64,000 nucleotides of DNA from Roseibium sp. HPY-6 (GCF_040530035.1 NZ_JBEWCD010000003.1:372001-436000), one strand, 5' to 3'; shown: positions 1 to 8,801, numbered from the stretch's first letter. The notes: a model not told the origin generated them from the letters alone. Numbers and translations: made by a program.

Positions 1-1316
1 GCGCGGCGCTCCAGGATCGGCATGAGCGACTTTGCCAGCGCGGCATCGCTCTCTTCCATCTGAAGAGTGGCCGTCAGCTGTCCTTCGAAACTGCGTGCGA
101 CGGATCGCATTTCCCCGTCATCCTTAACGGTGACGATCACACCGGCAGGCCCGAACACCTCTTCCTGCAGGTCGCGGTTTCCGACAAAGGTCTCGGCACT
201 GGCCCGGTAGACGGCCGGCGTTGCTCCCCTGTTGTCGCTGACTGAGCTGAGCAGCGTTTCGACACCGGCAACGGCTCCGATCCGGCCTTGCCCGTCCCGG
301 CAGGCGCTCGCGATCCCGTCGGTCAGCATGGTTTGCGCGCCAACGGCCTGGAGTGCCTTTACGGCGCTGGTCGCAAAGCTGTCGGCCTTCTCTCCGGCAT
401 GAACGACAACAACGCCCGGATTGGTGCAGAACTGGCCGACGCCCATCGTAAGAGACCCCGCCCAGCCTTCGCCGATCGCCTCCGCACGTGCTTCCAAAGC
501 TCCCGGTAATAAGAAAACCGGATTGACGCTACCGAGTTCACCGAAAAACGGAATCGGTTCCGGCCGCGCGGCGCAGAGATCGAAAAGCGCACGTCCGCCC
601 CTGAGTGAACCGGTAAAACCAACCGCCTTGATAAGCGGATGCTGGACGACGCCCTGACCGAGCGCAAGTGTCGTGCCCTGCAGGAAACCGAATGTCCCTG
701 CCGGGAGGCCGCATGCCTTGACCGCAGCATCGATGGCCTGGGCAACCAGCTCGCCCGTCCCAGGGTGCGCCGGATGGCCCTTAACCACGATCGGACAACC
801 GGCAGCGAAGGCCGATGCCGTGTCGCCGCCTGCCGTGGAAAACGCCAGCGGAAAGTTGGACGCGCCGAAAACGGCAACCGGTCCGATCGGTCTCTGCACC
901 AGAAAAAGTTCCGGGCGCGGCAGGGGTTGACGATCCGGCAACGCGCTGTCGTGGCGCCGGTCCAGATAGTCGCCCTTCAGGATCGTTTCCGCGAACAGAC
1001 GCAGCTGTCCGGTCGTGCGGCCGCGCTCTCCGTCAAGACGTGCTGCGGGCAGAGCGGTTTCCTGACCACCAATCTCGGTCAGGTCCGCACCCCGCGCCTC
1101 GATTTCGTCTGCGATCTTTTTCAGAAAAGCGGCTCTTTCCTGATCGCTCGTGGTGCTGAATATTTCGAAAGCATCGTCCGCAGCGCGGCACGCCCGATCG
1201 ACATCGTCTACCGACGCTTCGGAAAAACTGTTTGGAGCGCCGTCGGCCGGCTGCGACTGAAACGTCGCGTCGCCTGAGACCCATTCCCCGTTGATGAGAT
1301 TCTTGCCCGTTAGCAT
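1..1316 (-). CDS. 2-oxoglutarate semialdehyde (2,5-dioxovalerate) dehydrogenase, 3' end missing
   Basis: The reading frame is open from an ATG at 1316 to the window edge (438 codons), so the C-terminal part, probably 80-90 residues, lies outside. It is an aldehyde dehydrogenase superfamily protein that would oxidise 2-oxoglutarate semialdehyde to 2-oxoglutarate with NAD(P). Visible family residues are the cofactor-pocket segment GASNFPLAFS (151-160), VVKGHPAHP with Lys179, the general base in FFGELGSVNP (Glu260) and the nucleophile in GQFCTNPG (Cys297). The GHPAHP and GQFCTNPG forms are typical of the ketoglutaric-semialdehyde subgroup rather than of betaine or succinate-semialdehyde enzymes. 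It starts 12 bases after the XylX-like dehydratase, whose product would be its substrate. The family call is firm; the substrate is inferred from subgroup and context. Confidence 0.85.
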   Translation of the reverse strand, partial: MLTGKNLINGEWVSGDATFQSQPADGAPNSFSEASVDDVDRACRAADDAFEIFSTTSDQERAAFLKKIADEIEARGADLTEIGGQETALPAARLDGERGRTTGQLRLFAETILKGDYLDRRHDSALPDRQPLPRPELFLVQRPIGPVAVFGASNFPLAFSTAGGDTASAFAAGCPIVVKGHPAHPGTGELVAQAIDAAVKACGLPAGTFGFLQGTTLALGQGVVQHPLIKAVGFTGSLRGGRALFDLCAARPEPIPFFGELGSVNPVFLLPGALEARAEAIGEGWAGSLTMGVGQFCTNPGVVVVHAGEKADSFATSAVKALQAVGAQTMLTDGIASACRDGQGRIGAVAGVETLLSSVSDNRGATPAVYRASAETFVGNRDLQEEVFGPAGVIVTVKDDGEMRSVARSFEGQLTATLQMEESDAALAKSLMPILERR

Positions 1317-1328
1317 CCCGCTTGTCCC

Positions 1329-2483
1329 TTAGATTAGATTGCGTTTTGACAGATTGCGCATGAGCGCGCTTGTCCCGAATGTCCACTCCGCGCACTCGGT
1401 CGAGAGCCGGACTGTATTGCGCAAAGTGCCAAGCTGCGCGCATGAAATACTGACGATATCGCCGAGCTTGTGCGTGAACCCCTCGCCGGGAGCGTCGCGA
1501 TCCTCGGTCGGCGCGAAAAGCGTCCCCAGGAACAGCATGAAGCCGTCGGGATACTGGTGGTGCCGCCCGCGCGTCTGGGCGACAAGGTCCTGCGGATCGC
1601 GGCTGATCTCCGTCATGGTGGAATGACCGGCGAGTTCAAATCCGTCCGTCCCCGATACGGTCAGATCCAGTTCAAGCCGGCGCACATCGTCCATCGAGAA
1701 AGTGTCGTCGAAAAGCCTGATCGCGGGACCGAACGACGTGGACGCGTTGTTGTCTTTGGCCTTGCCCAGCAACAACGCGGAGCGGCCTTCCACATCCCGC
1801 AGGTTGACATCGTTGCCAAGCGTCGCCCCCTTGACGGTCCCGGAACTATCGACCGCCAGAACCACTTCCGGTTCCGGATTGTTCCAGTTCGAAATGGGAT
1901 GAAGGCCGACGGATGAGCCAAAGCCGACGGCGGACATCGGCTGTGATTTGGTGAACACCTCGGCATCCGGTCCGATGCCGACTTCCAGATACTGCGACCA
2001 GACATCCTCGGCGATCAGGGCATCCTTGAGCTGAGCCGCTTTCTCGGACCCCGGCGTAACGGATCTGAGGCTGTCGCCGATAATGGCCGTGCAACGTTCG
2101 CGGATCTTCTCGGCTTTTGCCGGATCGCCTTTTGCCTGCTCCTCGATCACCCGCTCAAGCATGGAAAATGCGAAAGTGACACCACAGGCCTTGATCGCCT
2201 GAAGGTCCGCAGGGGCGAGCAGCCAGGGCAGGGCCGGATTGGGGCTTTCAACGGAATTGGCCGCAATTTCGTCCACTGTGCCGATGGCGACGCCGTCCGC
2301 ACCGGTGATCCAGCCTGCGGGATCTTCCAATTCGAGCAGGTCCCGCATCGTGGACACGGCAGCGCAGGTAATGTCGATCAGAGTGTCGCCGCGCAACACG
2401 CAAAGACTGGGCCCGGACAGATCCGGCCGCCAGGCCCGGAACACAAAAACTCCGTCGCCCGGCAGATTAAGTTGAGAAGTCAT
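1329..2483 (-). CDS. fumarylacetoacetase-family 2-keto-3-deoxy-pentonate dehydratase (XylX-like)
   Basis: 384 residues, the length of Caulobacter XylX, a fumarylacetoacetate-hydrolase-fold enzyme that dehydrates 2-keto-3-deoxy-D-xylonate to 2-oxoglutarate semialdehyde. The C-terminal half carries the fold's acidic metal site (PEPEVVLAVDSSG, LGNDVNLRDVEGRS) and the sequence SWDN-like region HPISNWNNPEPE. The start codon overlaps the stop of the upstream hydrolase gene as ATGA (2480-2483), and the semialdehyde dehydrogenase follows at once, which is the order expected for the last two steps of a non-phosphorylating pentose (Weimberg-type) route. The family is clear; the exact keto-deoxy acid is not shown by the sequence and could be a xylonate, arabonate or a related sugar acid. 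Confidence 0.8.
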   Translation of the reverse strand: MTSQLNLPGDGVFVFRAWRPDLSGPSLCVLRGDTLIDITCAAVSTMRDLLELEDPAGWITGADGVAIGTVDEIAANSVESPNPALPWLLAPADLQAIKACGVTFAFSMLERVIEEQAKGDPAKAEKIRERCTAIIGDSLRSVTPGSEKAAQLKDALIAEDVWSQYLEVGIGPDAEVFTKSQPMSAVGFGSSVGLHPISNWNNPEPEVVLAVDSSGTVKGATLGNDVNLRDVEGRSALLLGKAKDNNASTSFGPAIRLFDDTFSMDDVRRLELDLTVSGTDGFELAGHSTMTEISRDPQDLVAQTRGRHHQYPDGFMLFLGTLFAPTEDRDAPGEGFTHKLGDIVSISCAQLGTLRNTVRLSTECAEWTFGTSALMRNLSKRNLI

Positions 2484-3316
2484 GATGATATCGTGTCCAC
2501 GTCTGCAGGTTGGCTGGACTTGTTTAACCAGACGCCCAGTGCATCAATCAAGGGGCTCTTTTGCGAATTCAGATCGCTGAGGATGCTCAGGTGGTGCGCC
2601 CCGCGGACAATTATGTGTCCCGCACCGGCAGTTTCAGCCATCGCCAGTGACTGCTTCTTGAACTCGTCCGTTTCGTCACCGCCGACCACGCAAAGAAGGG
2701 GCACATCGATTGATGCACCAATCAGAGTGTGTGATCGAATCTCTTGCTCCGTCAGCCCGATCTCGTCCTGCAGGAAAGATTTGGCAACAGGTGCAAGATC
2801 GTAGACGCCGCTGATCCCGACAATACCGGCGATCCGGTCAGTAAGTCCGGCTTTGAGAGCTGTGCTCACAGCCAAATGCGCACCAGCGGAGTGTCCGACG
2901 AACAAGAACCGGATGGGGTCCGGATAAAACGCAGCAAGCTTGGCAAGGGCTGCAACCGCGTCCGCAACGAGATCGTCCATCCGAAATTCCGGCATGAGGC
3001 GGTACTCGACATTTGCGCATGTATTCCCAAACGCAGACAATCCGGTCAGCACGCACCGATGATCTTCCGCAGTGAGGCTGCGCCAGTAACCTCCATGAAT
3101 GAAAACCGGGACGACATTGCCTTGACCGGCGCCGCACTTCGCCAGTTCAATCCACTGCCTTTCGTGAGGGCCATAAGCAAGCCTTTCAAAAGACAACGAC
3201 TTGCCGACGGTGCTGCTGGCCTCCGCCCGCCACCGGAGCCAGTCATCAAAATCATCCAGGACATCCGAGAACCGGAACTGAGGGTCCCAGGTTCTGCGTT
3301 CGTCGAAGTCAGTCAT
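2480..3316 (-). CDS. alpha/beta hydrolase, arylformamidase (kynurenine formamidase)-like
   Basis: 278 residues with an alpha/beta-hydrolase fold of the esterase/kynurenine-formamidase type. The oxyanion-hole motif HGGYW is at 74-78, the nucleophile elbow GHSAGAH puts the serine at 143, the acid is probably Asp214 in VVGGDETDEF, and the histidine is in RGAHHLSI (241-242). The ATG at 3316 is preferred over one 24 bases upstream because it overlaps the upstream stop as ATGA, as at other junctions in this operon. No tryptophan-degradation gene is nearby, so a true kynurenine formamidase role is doubtful. Opening a lactone or cleaving a carboxylic ester or formamide of the imported compound fits the context better. 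Confidence 0.75.
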   Translation of the reverse strand: MTDFDERRTWDPQFRFSDVLDDFDDWLRWRAEASSTVGKSLSFERLAYGPHERQWIELAKCGAGQGNVVPVFIHGGYWRSLTAEDHRCVLTGLSAFGNTCANVEYRLMPEFRMDDLVADAVAALAKLAAFYPDPIRFLFVGHSAGAHLAVSTALKAGLTDRIAGIVGISGVYDLAPVAKSFLQDEIGLTEQEIRSHTLIGASIDVPLLCVVGGDETDEFKKQSLAMAETAGAGHIIVRGAHHLSILSDLNSQKSPLIDALGVWLNKSSQPADVDTISS

Positions 3317-3951
3317 GCAGGTGTCTCCGAATGCGAACAAAGTAGATCAGCTGCCTTGGCCAGCTCTGATCGAAGCTCGTTTCCTGTCACTTCACGGGTA
3401 CCAGGCAACAAGACGCCCACAATGCAACGCTTGCTCCGGCGTTCCGAAACGCAGGAGATCACGGCACGCTGTGCCGCCACCGCCTCGAATTGATGAGCAA
3501 GGGAAATCTCGGCAAGCCCGTCGGGATCGAAGGCAGGCGGCATCAGCACACTGTAATGCCGCTGAGGGGTTATGAACGAGATGCCGCGACCACTGGAAAA
3601 CGGACCGGTCGCACATGTCCCATCGCTCAAGACGGCGAGGAAGGCCGTCAGACGAGTCGATTGGCGCAGCTGGATGAGCACGGGCTCAGCTACAAGCGCA
3701 AATTCACCGAACCCGAGCGCGGACAACCCGGTTGCGAGCGCCGAGGGACCGCGCAGATAGGCCCCTCCGGTCGACCGGCTCAAGAGACCTTCGCTCTCCG
3801 CGATCGCAACGGCTCTATACCCCGACGTCGTGGCCAGTCCCACTGTGCGGGCAAGCGGGAGAGGCCCGGAAACAATCTTCTGAAGCGGTTGCTCAACCAA
3901 CCCTTCGAAGATATCGATCGCCTTGTCGTAGGGCGTATCGGTCTTATCCAT
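3313..3951 (-). CDS. short IclR-like putative regulator or ligand-binding protein
   Basis: 212 residues. Residues about 8-80 resemble an IclR-type winged helix: a leading helix (DKAIDIFEGLVEQPLQKIV), a recognition-helix-like stretch (TTSGYRAVAIAESEGLL) and a wing (GAYLRGPSALATGL). The remaining 130 residues are shorter than the usual IclR effector domain and show no motif I recognise. It overlaps the upstream fusion regulator by 8 bases (3944-3951) and the downstream hydrolase by 4, so it is translated within the operon. It may be a second regulator, a partner of the fusion regulator, or a repurposed small-molecule sensor. Its function is not established. Confidence 0.6.
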   Translation of the reverse strand: MDKTDTPYDKAIDIFEGLVEQPLQKIVSGPLPLARTVGLATTSGYRAVAIAESEGLLSRSTGGAYLRGPSALATGLSALGFGEFALVAEPVLIQLRQSTRLTAFLAVLSDGTCATGPFSSGRGISFITPQRHYSVLMPPAFDPDGLAEISLAHQFEAVAAQRAVISCVSERRSKRCIVGVLLPGTREVTGNELRSELAKAADLLCSHSETPA

Positions 3952-5305
3952 GTCGTGACCCTTGCTTGTTCACACCTTCCGACCGAAGTACGCGCAGGCT
4001 TGGGCCCTGGGACAGAATAGCAGTGTCTGGCAGATCCCAACCGACATGCCGTTCCGCCCAGGTATCAGCGCGCACGCTTGCCGTTTCCATACCACGGGGC
4101 AGAACGATCGGAACCGGCACTTCCACCCTGCGCGGTACGGACTTGCCGGAGAGGATATCCAACGCCACCTCGACGACCCTGGCACCCATCGCTGCCGGGT
4201 AGTCCAGCGCGACAAAGGGAACCTTGTGATAGAGCGCAAGCTTGTACATCTGGTTCAAATCGCCGCCGGTATGGGCAGGGATGCGAAGCTCGTTTTCAAT
4301 AAAGAACTTTAGCGACCCGACGCCTTGCAGTCCGCTGTCGCACCAAACGCCGTCTGGAGCACCACCTCCCTGGTCGAACAGACGCTGGATGGCTTTGCGG
4401 CCACCTTCTTCGGTCCAGTCGGTGTAGGTGACTGCCTCGATCTGAATACCTGGAAACTCCGAAAATCCGGAAAAGGCTGCCGACTGGCGCCGCATCGCCG
4501 GGCTTGCGCCTTCCAGGCCGGACAGCATCCAGATACGGCCGGTACCCTTGAGTCTTTCCGCCAGCCAGAGGGCGCTTATACGCCCTATGCGCCGGTCGGA
4601 GGCCGTCACGAAGGAAACCAGCGAAGACGGATCGCGCGGACGTCGGTCGACCGCGACAACCGGAAGTCCAGCATCCGCAACGTCCTTCAGCTTGCGGTCC
4701 AAGAAAGGCGAATGGGCGTTGGTCGTGCTGACGAGAAGCAGATCAATTCCGCTTCCGACAAGCTCGTCTATCTGGTTCACCTGCGTCCCGGCGTCGTCTC
4801 CGGCCTCCCGGACAAGAAAGGCCTCAATCCGATCCGCATGCAGACGCTCCGCGTAGCGCATGCTTTCAAACATCGCCTTGCGCCATTCATTTGAGAGGGA
4901 CGCGTTTGCAAAGCCAATACGGAACGGAGCAGACCCTTTGTAGGCATCCGTGGAGACCGTTTCAAAGAGGCGCGCATCCCATTCGGTGCTCGCATGATGA
5001 GCATCCACCGCGGTTCTGTCGAGTGGCAGCGTTGTGGTGCTGCCCGGCAGCGCAGCGTCAATGGCTTCGAGTGGCACAAAGGCAAGTTCAGCGGCCTTTG
5101 GTCCAAGTTTCAAGGAGCCGTGATCAACCCTTACCAGCCAGCCCCGCAGTGTCAGCGCCCTCAGAAGCCCGAACCCGGTCGACCGGCCCATGCCGACTTC
5201 GCTCAGGATCTCGTGCGTGGGTCTTGGGCTGTTCCGATGATCAAAACAGCTCAAGATCCGGGCAATACGGACGAGGTTGGATCTTGGAGTTTCGCCGGTT
5301 GGCAC
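3944..5305 (-). CDS. transcription regulator: IclR-like winged helix fused to a periplasmic-binding-protein domain
   Basis: 453 residues from a GTG at 5305, with a GAGG ribosome site just upstream and no in-frame ATG nearby. Residues 8-80 look like an IclR helix-turn-helix and wing (LVRIARILSCFD, RSTGFGLLRALTLRGWL, GSLKLGPKAAELA). Residues about 110-430 form a type I periplasmic binding protein domain that aligns almost without gaps to the transporter binding protein encoded at 8802-9929. Shared stretches include IGF-NAS-SN-WR-AM, FVTASD--GRISA-WLAE, GVW-DSGLQG-GS and HTGGD-N-MY. There is no signal peptide, so it should sense the same or a derived ligand in the cytoplasm and control this operon. 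LacI regulators pair such a domain with a different DNA-binding fold, so this architecture is unusual. Confidence 0.85.
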   Translation of the reverse strand: MPTGETPRSNLVRIARILSCFDHRNSPRPTHEILSEVGMGRSTGFGLLRALTLRGWLVRVDHGSLKLGPKAAELAFVPLEAIDAALPGSTTTLPLDRTAVDAHHASTEWDARLFETVSTDAYKGSAPFRIGFANASLSNEWRKAMFESMRYAERLHADRIEAFLVREAGDDAGTQVNQIDELVGSGIDLLLVSTTNAHSPFLDRKLKDVADAGLPVVAVDRRPRDPSSLVSFVTASDRRIGRISALWLAERLKGTGRIWMLSGLEGASPAMRRQSAAFSGFSEFPGIQIEAVTYTDWTEEGGRKAIQRLFDQGGGAPDGVWCDSGLQGVGSLKFFIENELRIPAHTGGDLNQMYKLALYHKVPFVALDYPAAMGARVVEVALDILSGKSVPRRVEVPVPIVLPRGMETASVRADTWAERHVGWDLPDTAILSQGPSLRVLRSEGVNKQGSRHG

Positions 5306-5326
5306 GGTCGCGCCCTCAACCTGGTT

Positions 5327-6286
5327 TCAACGTCGTGACCGGCGCATGTAAACAGCCGCCGCCAGCAAGATCAAACTTCCCTTGATCACGAGCTGCAACT
5401 CGATCGAAAGCCCAAGGATGACAACAATGTTAAACAGCGAGACAAGCACGAGCGTTGCCAGCAGAACACCCGGAACACTTCCCTTGCCGCCACTCAGCGC
5501 AGCGCCACCGATAACGGCAGCGGCGATCGAGTCGAGTTCATAACCACGCCCGGTCCAGTTGTCGACGATCCCGACATAGCCGACCAGGACGAGCCCGGCC
5601 AATCCGGCAAGGACACCGGAAATCATGAAGGCGCTGACCACAAGCAGACGGGTCGGAGCTCCTGTCATGTAGGCCGCTTCGGGATTGTCACCGTAGAGTT
5701 TCAGACGTCGCCCATAAACGGTGTATTCGAGCAGCCAGTGCGCGGCGAAGGCAACAATGGCCAGCAGCATCAGCGCAACGGGGATCCCGAACAGGTCGCC
5801 TGTCGCAAGCCAACGGAATGTTTCCGGCAAGGTTCCACCCGGGGCACCGCCCGTATAGGCGAAGCGGACCCCCTGCAGCACGATCATCGTTGCAAGCGTT
5901 GCCAGAAAAGGCGTCACGCCCCGATAGGCGACAAGATATCCGTTGATGCCGCCGATGAGCGCGCCGAGCAGGATACCAACCGCAAAGATCACGACGGTGT
6001 TGTCGTTCAATCCAATGGAAAGAACCGCGACAGTGGCCATTATGGAGGCGACCGACAGATCCAGCCCGCGAACGATGATGACGATCATCTGCCCGATCAC
6101 GACAAACCCGAGCGGCGCTGCCTGAAGCAGAATGTCGCTCAGGTTTGCCGGGCTCAGGAATCTGGGTGACAGGACCGTCGTGACCGCCCAGATGACGACC
6201 AGAAAGCCGGTCAGCAGGAGCAACTCCCGGTTTTGCTGTGCCCGGACCGTGCCGCTGTCTTTTCCAAAAAGCGCCGTCATGCTCAT
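5327..6286 (-). CDS. sugar ABC transporter permease (CUT2/RbsC type), second of the pair
   Basis: 319 residues with 8-10 hydrophobic segments and the BPD_transp_2 pattern of ribose-type permeases, including GLDLSVASIMA, YGDNPEAAYMTG and the C-terminal GGAALSGGKGSVPGVLLATLV loop that meets the ATPase. The ATG at 6286 overlaps the stop of the neighbouring permease gene as ATGA, so the longer open frame upstream is not used. It would sit in the inner membrane and form the channel together with the product of 6283-7227. Substrate is unknown; CUT2 systems usually take up monosaccharides. Confidence 0.9.
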   Translation of the reverse strand: MSMTALFGKDSGTVRAQQNRELLLLTGFLVVIWAVTTVLSPRFLSPANLSDILLQAAPLGFVVIGQMIVIIVRGLDLSVASIMATVAVLSIGLNDNTVVIFAVGILLGALIGGINGYLVAYRGVTPFLATLATMIVLQGVRFAYTGGAPGGTLPETFRWLATGDLFGIPVALMLLAIVAFAAHWLLEYTVYGRRLKLYGDNPEAAYMTGAPTRLLVVSAFMISGVLAGLAGLVLVGYVGIVDNWTGRGYELDSIAAAVIGGAALSGGKGSVPGVLLATLVLVSLFNIVVILGLSIELQLVIKGSLILLAAAVYMRRSRR

Positions 6287-7227
6287 TTGCTTTTTCTCCC
6301 GACGAAGATGGAGACGGCGGCGATGATGATCAGTCCTTCCGCAATCCACTGGTAGAAGCTGGAAACGTTCATGAAATTCAGGACATTGGCGAGCAGGGCC
6401 AACACAATCACGGCAAGAAGGGTTCCCAGAACGCCGCCGCGGCCACCGGCAAGCAGCGTCCCGCCGACAATGACCGGCGTGATTGACTTGAGATCGAACC
6501 CGACACCGGCTCTTGGGTCGCCGACGCCGAAACGTCCGCAGATATAGATCGCCGTGACCGCCGCCAGAAGTCCCGATAGCGCATAGACGATCAGCTTGGT
6601 CGATTTGACCGGGACACCTGAAATCGATGCCGCCTGTTCATTGTCGCCGATGGCATAGATCCTGAGGCCAAGCCTGGTTTTCCAAAGCAGGAAGCCGGCC
6701 AGAAGGTAAAGCATAAGCGTGAAGATGGTCCCATATGGGATCATGCCGATGCGCCCGTAGACCAGATCCTCGAAGAACAGGGGAACCGATCCTGTCGGCT
6801 GGCGCGTTATCAGCAGCGCCAGGCCTGACAGGATGGTTGAGGTTCCCAGGGTCACGATCAGCGGATGGATACCCACAAAGGTGACGATGCTGCCATTGAT
6901 CGCGCCGATGAAGACGCCAAGGCTGAGAACAATGGCGATCGCGGCTGCAAAGCTGGCGGGATCTTCCCCCGCGATCGAGGCAAAGACAACGGTCAGAAGG
7001 CCGAGCGCACCGGCATAGGACAGGTCGATCCCGCCGGAAAGAATGACGATGGTCTGCGCAAGGGCGACAAGCGCAAGAGCAACCATCTGATCCTGCACGT
7101 TGGCAAAATTGAGCGGGGTGGCGAAGCGGTCCGAACTGTACATCCCGACAAGGACAACAAGCCCGATCAGAGCGAGCACGACCAGATGCACCGGTTGTGT
7201 ACGCGTCATGCGAATTACATCATCCAT
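6283..7227 (-). CDS. sugar ABC transporter permease (CUT2/RbsC type), first of the pair
   Basis: 314 residues, strongly hydrophobic, same family as the permease that follows it. Family landmarks are GIDLSYAGALGL, IYAIGDNEQAASISGVP and the loop ITPVIVGGTLLAGGRGGVLGTLLA. The ATG at 7227 overlaps the ATPase gene end (7220) by 8 bases, which suggests translational coupling; an in-frame ATG 18 bases downstream is possible. Two different permeases imply a heterodimeric channel. Confidence 0.9.
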   Translation of the reverse strand: MDDVIRMTRTQPVHLVVLALIGLVVLVGMYSSDRFATPLNFANVQDQMVALALVALAQTIVILSGGIDLSYAGALGLLTVVFASIAGEDPASFAAAIAIVLSLGVFIGAINGSIVTFVGIHPLIVTLGTSTILSGLALLITRQPTGSVPLFFEDLVYGRIGMIPYGTIFTLMLYLLAGFLLWKTRLGLRIYAIGDNEQAASISGVPVKSTKLIVYALSGLLAAVTAIYICGRFGVGDPRAGVGFDLKSITPVIVGGTLLAGGRGGVLGTLLAVIVLALLANVLNFMNVSSFYQWIAEGLIIIAAVSIFVGRKSK

Positions 7228-8743
7228 TGGAAGTTACCCCGTGATGGCTGGGTGTCTCGGCTGCCGCGACACTCATGATCGCCTCTTCCGATATCTCCTG
7301 AGACGTCAACTCGGCCGCCAACTCTCCATCCCGCATGACGAAGACACGGTCACAAAGTCCCACGATTTCAATGAGTTCAGACGAAATGGCGAGGATCGCC
7401 ATGCCTTCATCCGCCAAGTGCCGGAGCATCTTGTAGATCTCTGATTTGGCGCCGACATCAACCCCGCGCGTTGGCTCATCGAGGATGAGCACTTTAGGCC
7501 TGTTCTCCAGAAGGCGCGCAATCAGAACCTTTTGCTGGTTCCCCCCCGAAAGCGCGGAGATCGGCAGACCGACATTGTCGACTACAACGCCAAAACGCTC
7601 CTTCATGACACGCGCCCGGGCTTCCTCGTGGCCAATGGCAACACGCGCCGGATGAACCCCGTGTCCAGGCGTTGTCGCGGCAAAATTGCGCGCAACGGAA
7701 CTGTTGAGGAACAACCCGTCATCCTTCCGGCTTTCGGTGAGCATGAGAATGCCGGCATCGATGCTGTTGGATGGCGAGCGGTAATCCAGCGGCTCGCCTT
7801 CTATCAGGACGGTACCCTTCGCGCCTTCCGCGCCGTATATGGCAAGCGCAAGTTCCGTTCGCCCGGAACCGACCAATCCCGCCAGGCCAAGGATTTCACC
7901 TGCCCTGACTTCGAAGCTGACCGGAGCCAGGCCATCGGCAACGATCAGATCCCTGACATCAAGCATGGGTGCACCGGTCTCACCGTCACGTGGCTTTTGC
8001 GGGAAGAGGTTACCCAGTTCGCGTCCGACCATCGCGGCAATGACCGTATCATGCGTGTATTCGGAAACGGGCCCCTGGGATGTGACCACGCCGTCCTTTA
8101 TGACGGTGATGTCCGTGCAGATCTCGAAGATCTCGTCCAGACGGTGTGACACATAAACGATGCCGAGGCCCCGTGAACGCAACTCATTGATGATTTTGAA
8201 GAGATGCCGGGTCTCGTTTTGAGACAGGACTGCCGTCGGCTCGTCCAGTATCAGAACCCTGGCATCGGAACGAAGCGCTTTTGCTATTTCGACCATTTGC
8301 TTGTCGGCGACGCTCAGATCGTCGACGAGGGATCTCGCGGAGAGATGGATGCCGAGTTTTTCCAGCAATGTCTCCGTCTGGACGACAAGTGCTTTTCGAT
8401 CAATCAACCCAAACCGGGTCAGTGGCTCGGCATCGAGAAAAATGTTCTCCGCAACACTTAGCGCTCCTATGGTGGAGAACTCCTGATGCACGACGGCAAT
8501 TCCGGCATCGAGGCTCGCTCTCGGGCTCGACCAGTCTTCCTGTTTTCCGCTGAATTCGACGTGTCCGGATGTTGGATGATAGAGGCCTGTCAGCAGTTTG
8601 ATGAGGGTCGATTTTCCCGCACCATTCTCGCCGCAAAGCGCGACGGATGCGCCCGAATGGACCTCGAATTCAATTTCTTTCAGAACCTCGTTCGGTCCGA
8701 ACGACTTTGACAGCGCGCGCGCGGCCAGTACCGGCTCAGACAT
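7220..8743 (-). CDS. sugar ABC transporter ATP-binding protein with two ATPase domains (RbsA/MglA type)
   Basis: 507 residues from the ATG at 8743, with GGAGGAG eight bases upstream; the longer open frame reaching 8896 would run into the preceding gene's end. The first half has a full Walker A (GENGAGKST), signature-like LSVADKQMVEIAKAL and Walker B ILDEPTAVL. The second half has the degenerate Walker A GLVGSGRTELALAIYG, signature LSGGNQQKVLIARLL and ILDEPTRGVDVG. A normal domain followed by a degenerate one is the hallmark of CUT2 sugar importers. It energises uptake through the two permeases encoded directly downstream. Confidence 0.93.
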   Translation of the reverse strand: MSEPVLAARALSKSFGPNEVLKEIEFEVHSGASVALCGENGAGKSTLIKLLTGLYHPTSGHVEFSGKQEDWSSPRASLDAGIAVVHQEFSTIGALSVAENIFLDAEPLTRFGLIDRKALVVQTETLLEKLGIHLSARSLVDDLSVADKQMVEIAKALRSDARVLILDEPTAVLSQNETRHLFKIINELRSRGLGIVYVSHRLDEIFEICTDITVIKDGVVTSQGPVSEYTHDTVIAAMVGRELGNLFPQKPRDGETGAPMLDVRDLIVADGLAPVSFEVRAGEILGLAGLVGSGRTELALAIYGAEGAKGTVLIEGEPLDYRSPSNSIDAGILMLTESRKDDGLFLNSSVARNFAATTPGHGVHPARVAIGHEEARARVMKERFGVVVDNVGLPISALSGGNQQKVLIARLLENRPKVLILDEPTRGVDVGAKSEIYKMLRHLADEGMAILAISSELIEIVGLCDRVFVMRDGELAAELTSQEISEEAIMSVAAAETPSHHGVTSNG

Positions 8744-8771
8744 GGCTGGTTCTCCTCCCCGATCCCAGTTT

Positions 8772-8793
8772 CCGGGCGGCCGAAGCCGCCCGG
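8772..8793 (-). other. strong hairpin with UUCG tetraloop between binding protein and ATPase genes
   Basis: The transcript reads CCGGGCGGC-UUCG-GCCGCCCGG, a perfect nine-pair stem capped by a stable UUCG loop, in the 58-base gap after the binding-protein stop. There is no following run of U, so it is not a good intrinsic terminator. Such hairpins after a binding-protein gene commonly protect the 3' end or reduce read-through, giving more binding protein than membrane components. That role is inferred. Confidence 0.8.
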
Positions 8794-8801
8794 TGTGAGG
8801 C

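Noticed and set aside
2480..3316. True kynurenine formamidase of tryptophan degradation
   Set aside because: The motifs fit the family, but the gene sits inside a sugar-acid operon with no kynureninase or tryptophan dioxygenase, so only the fold-level call is kept.
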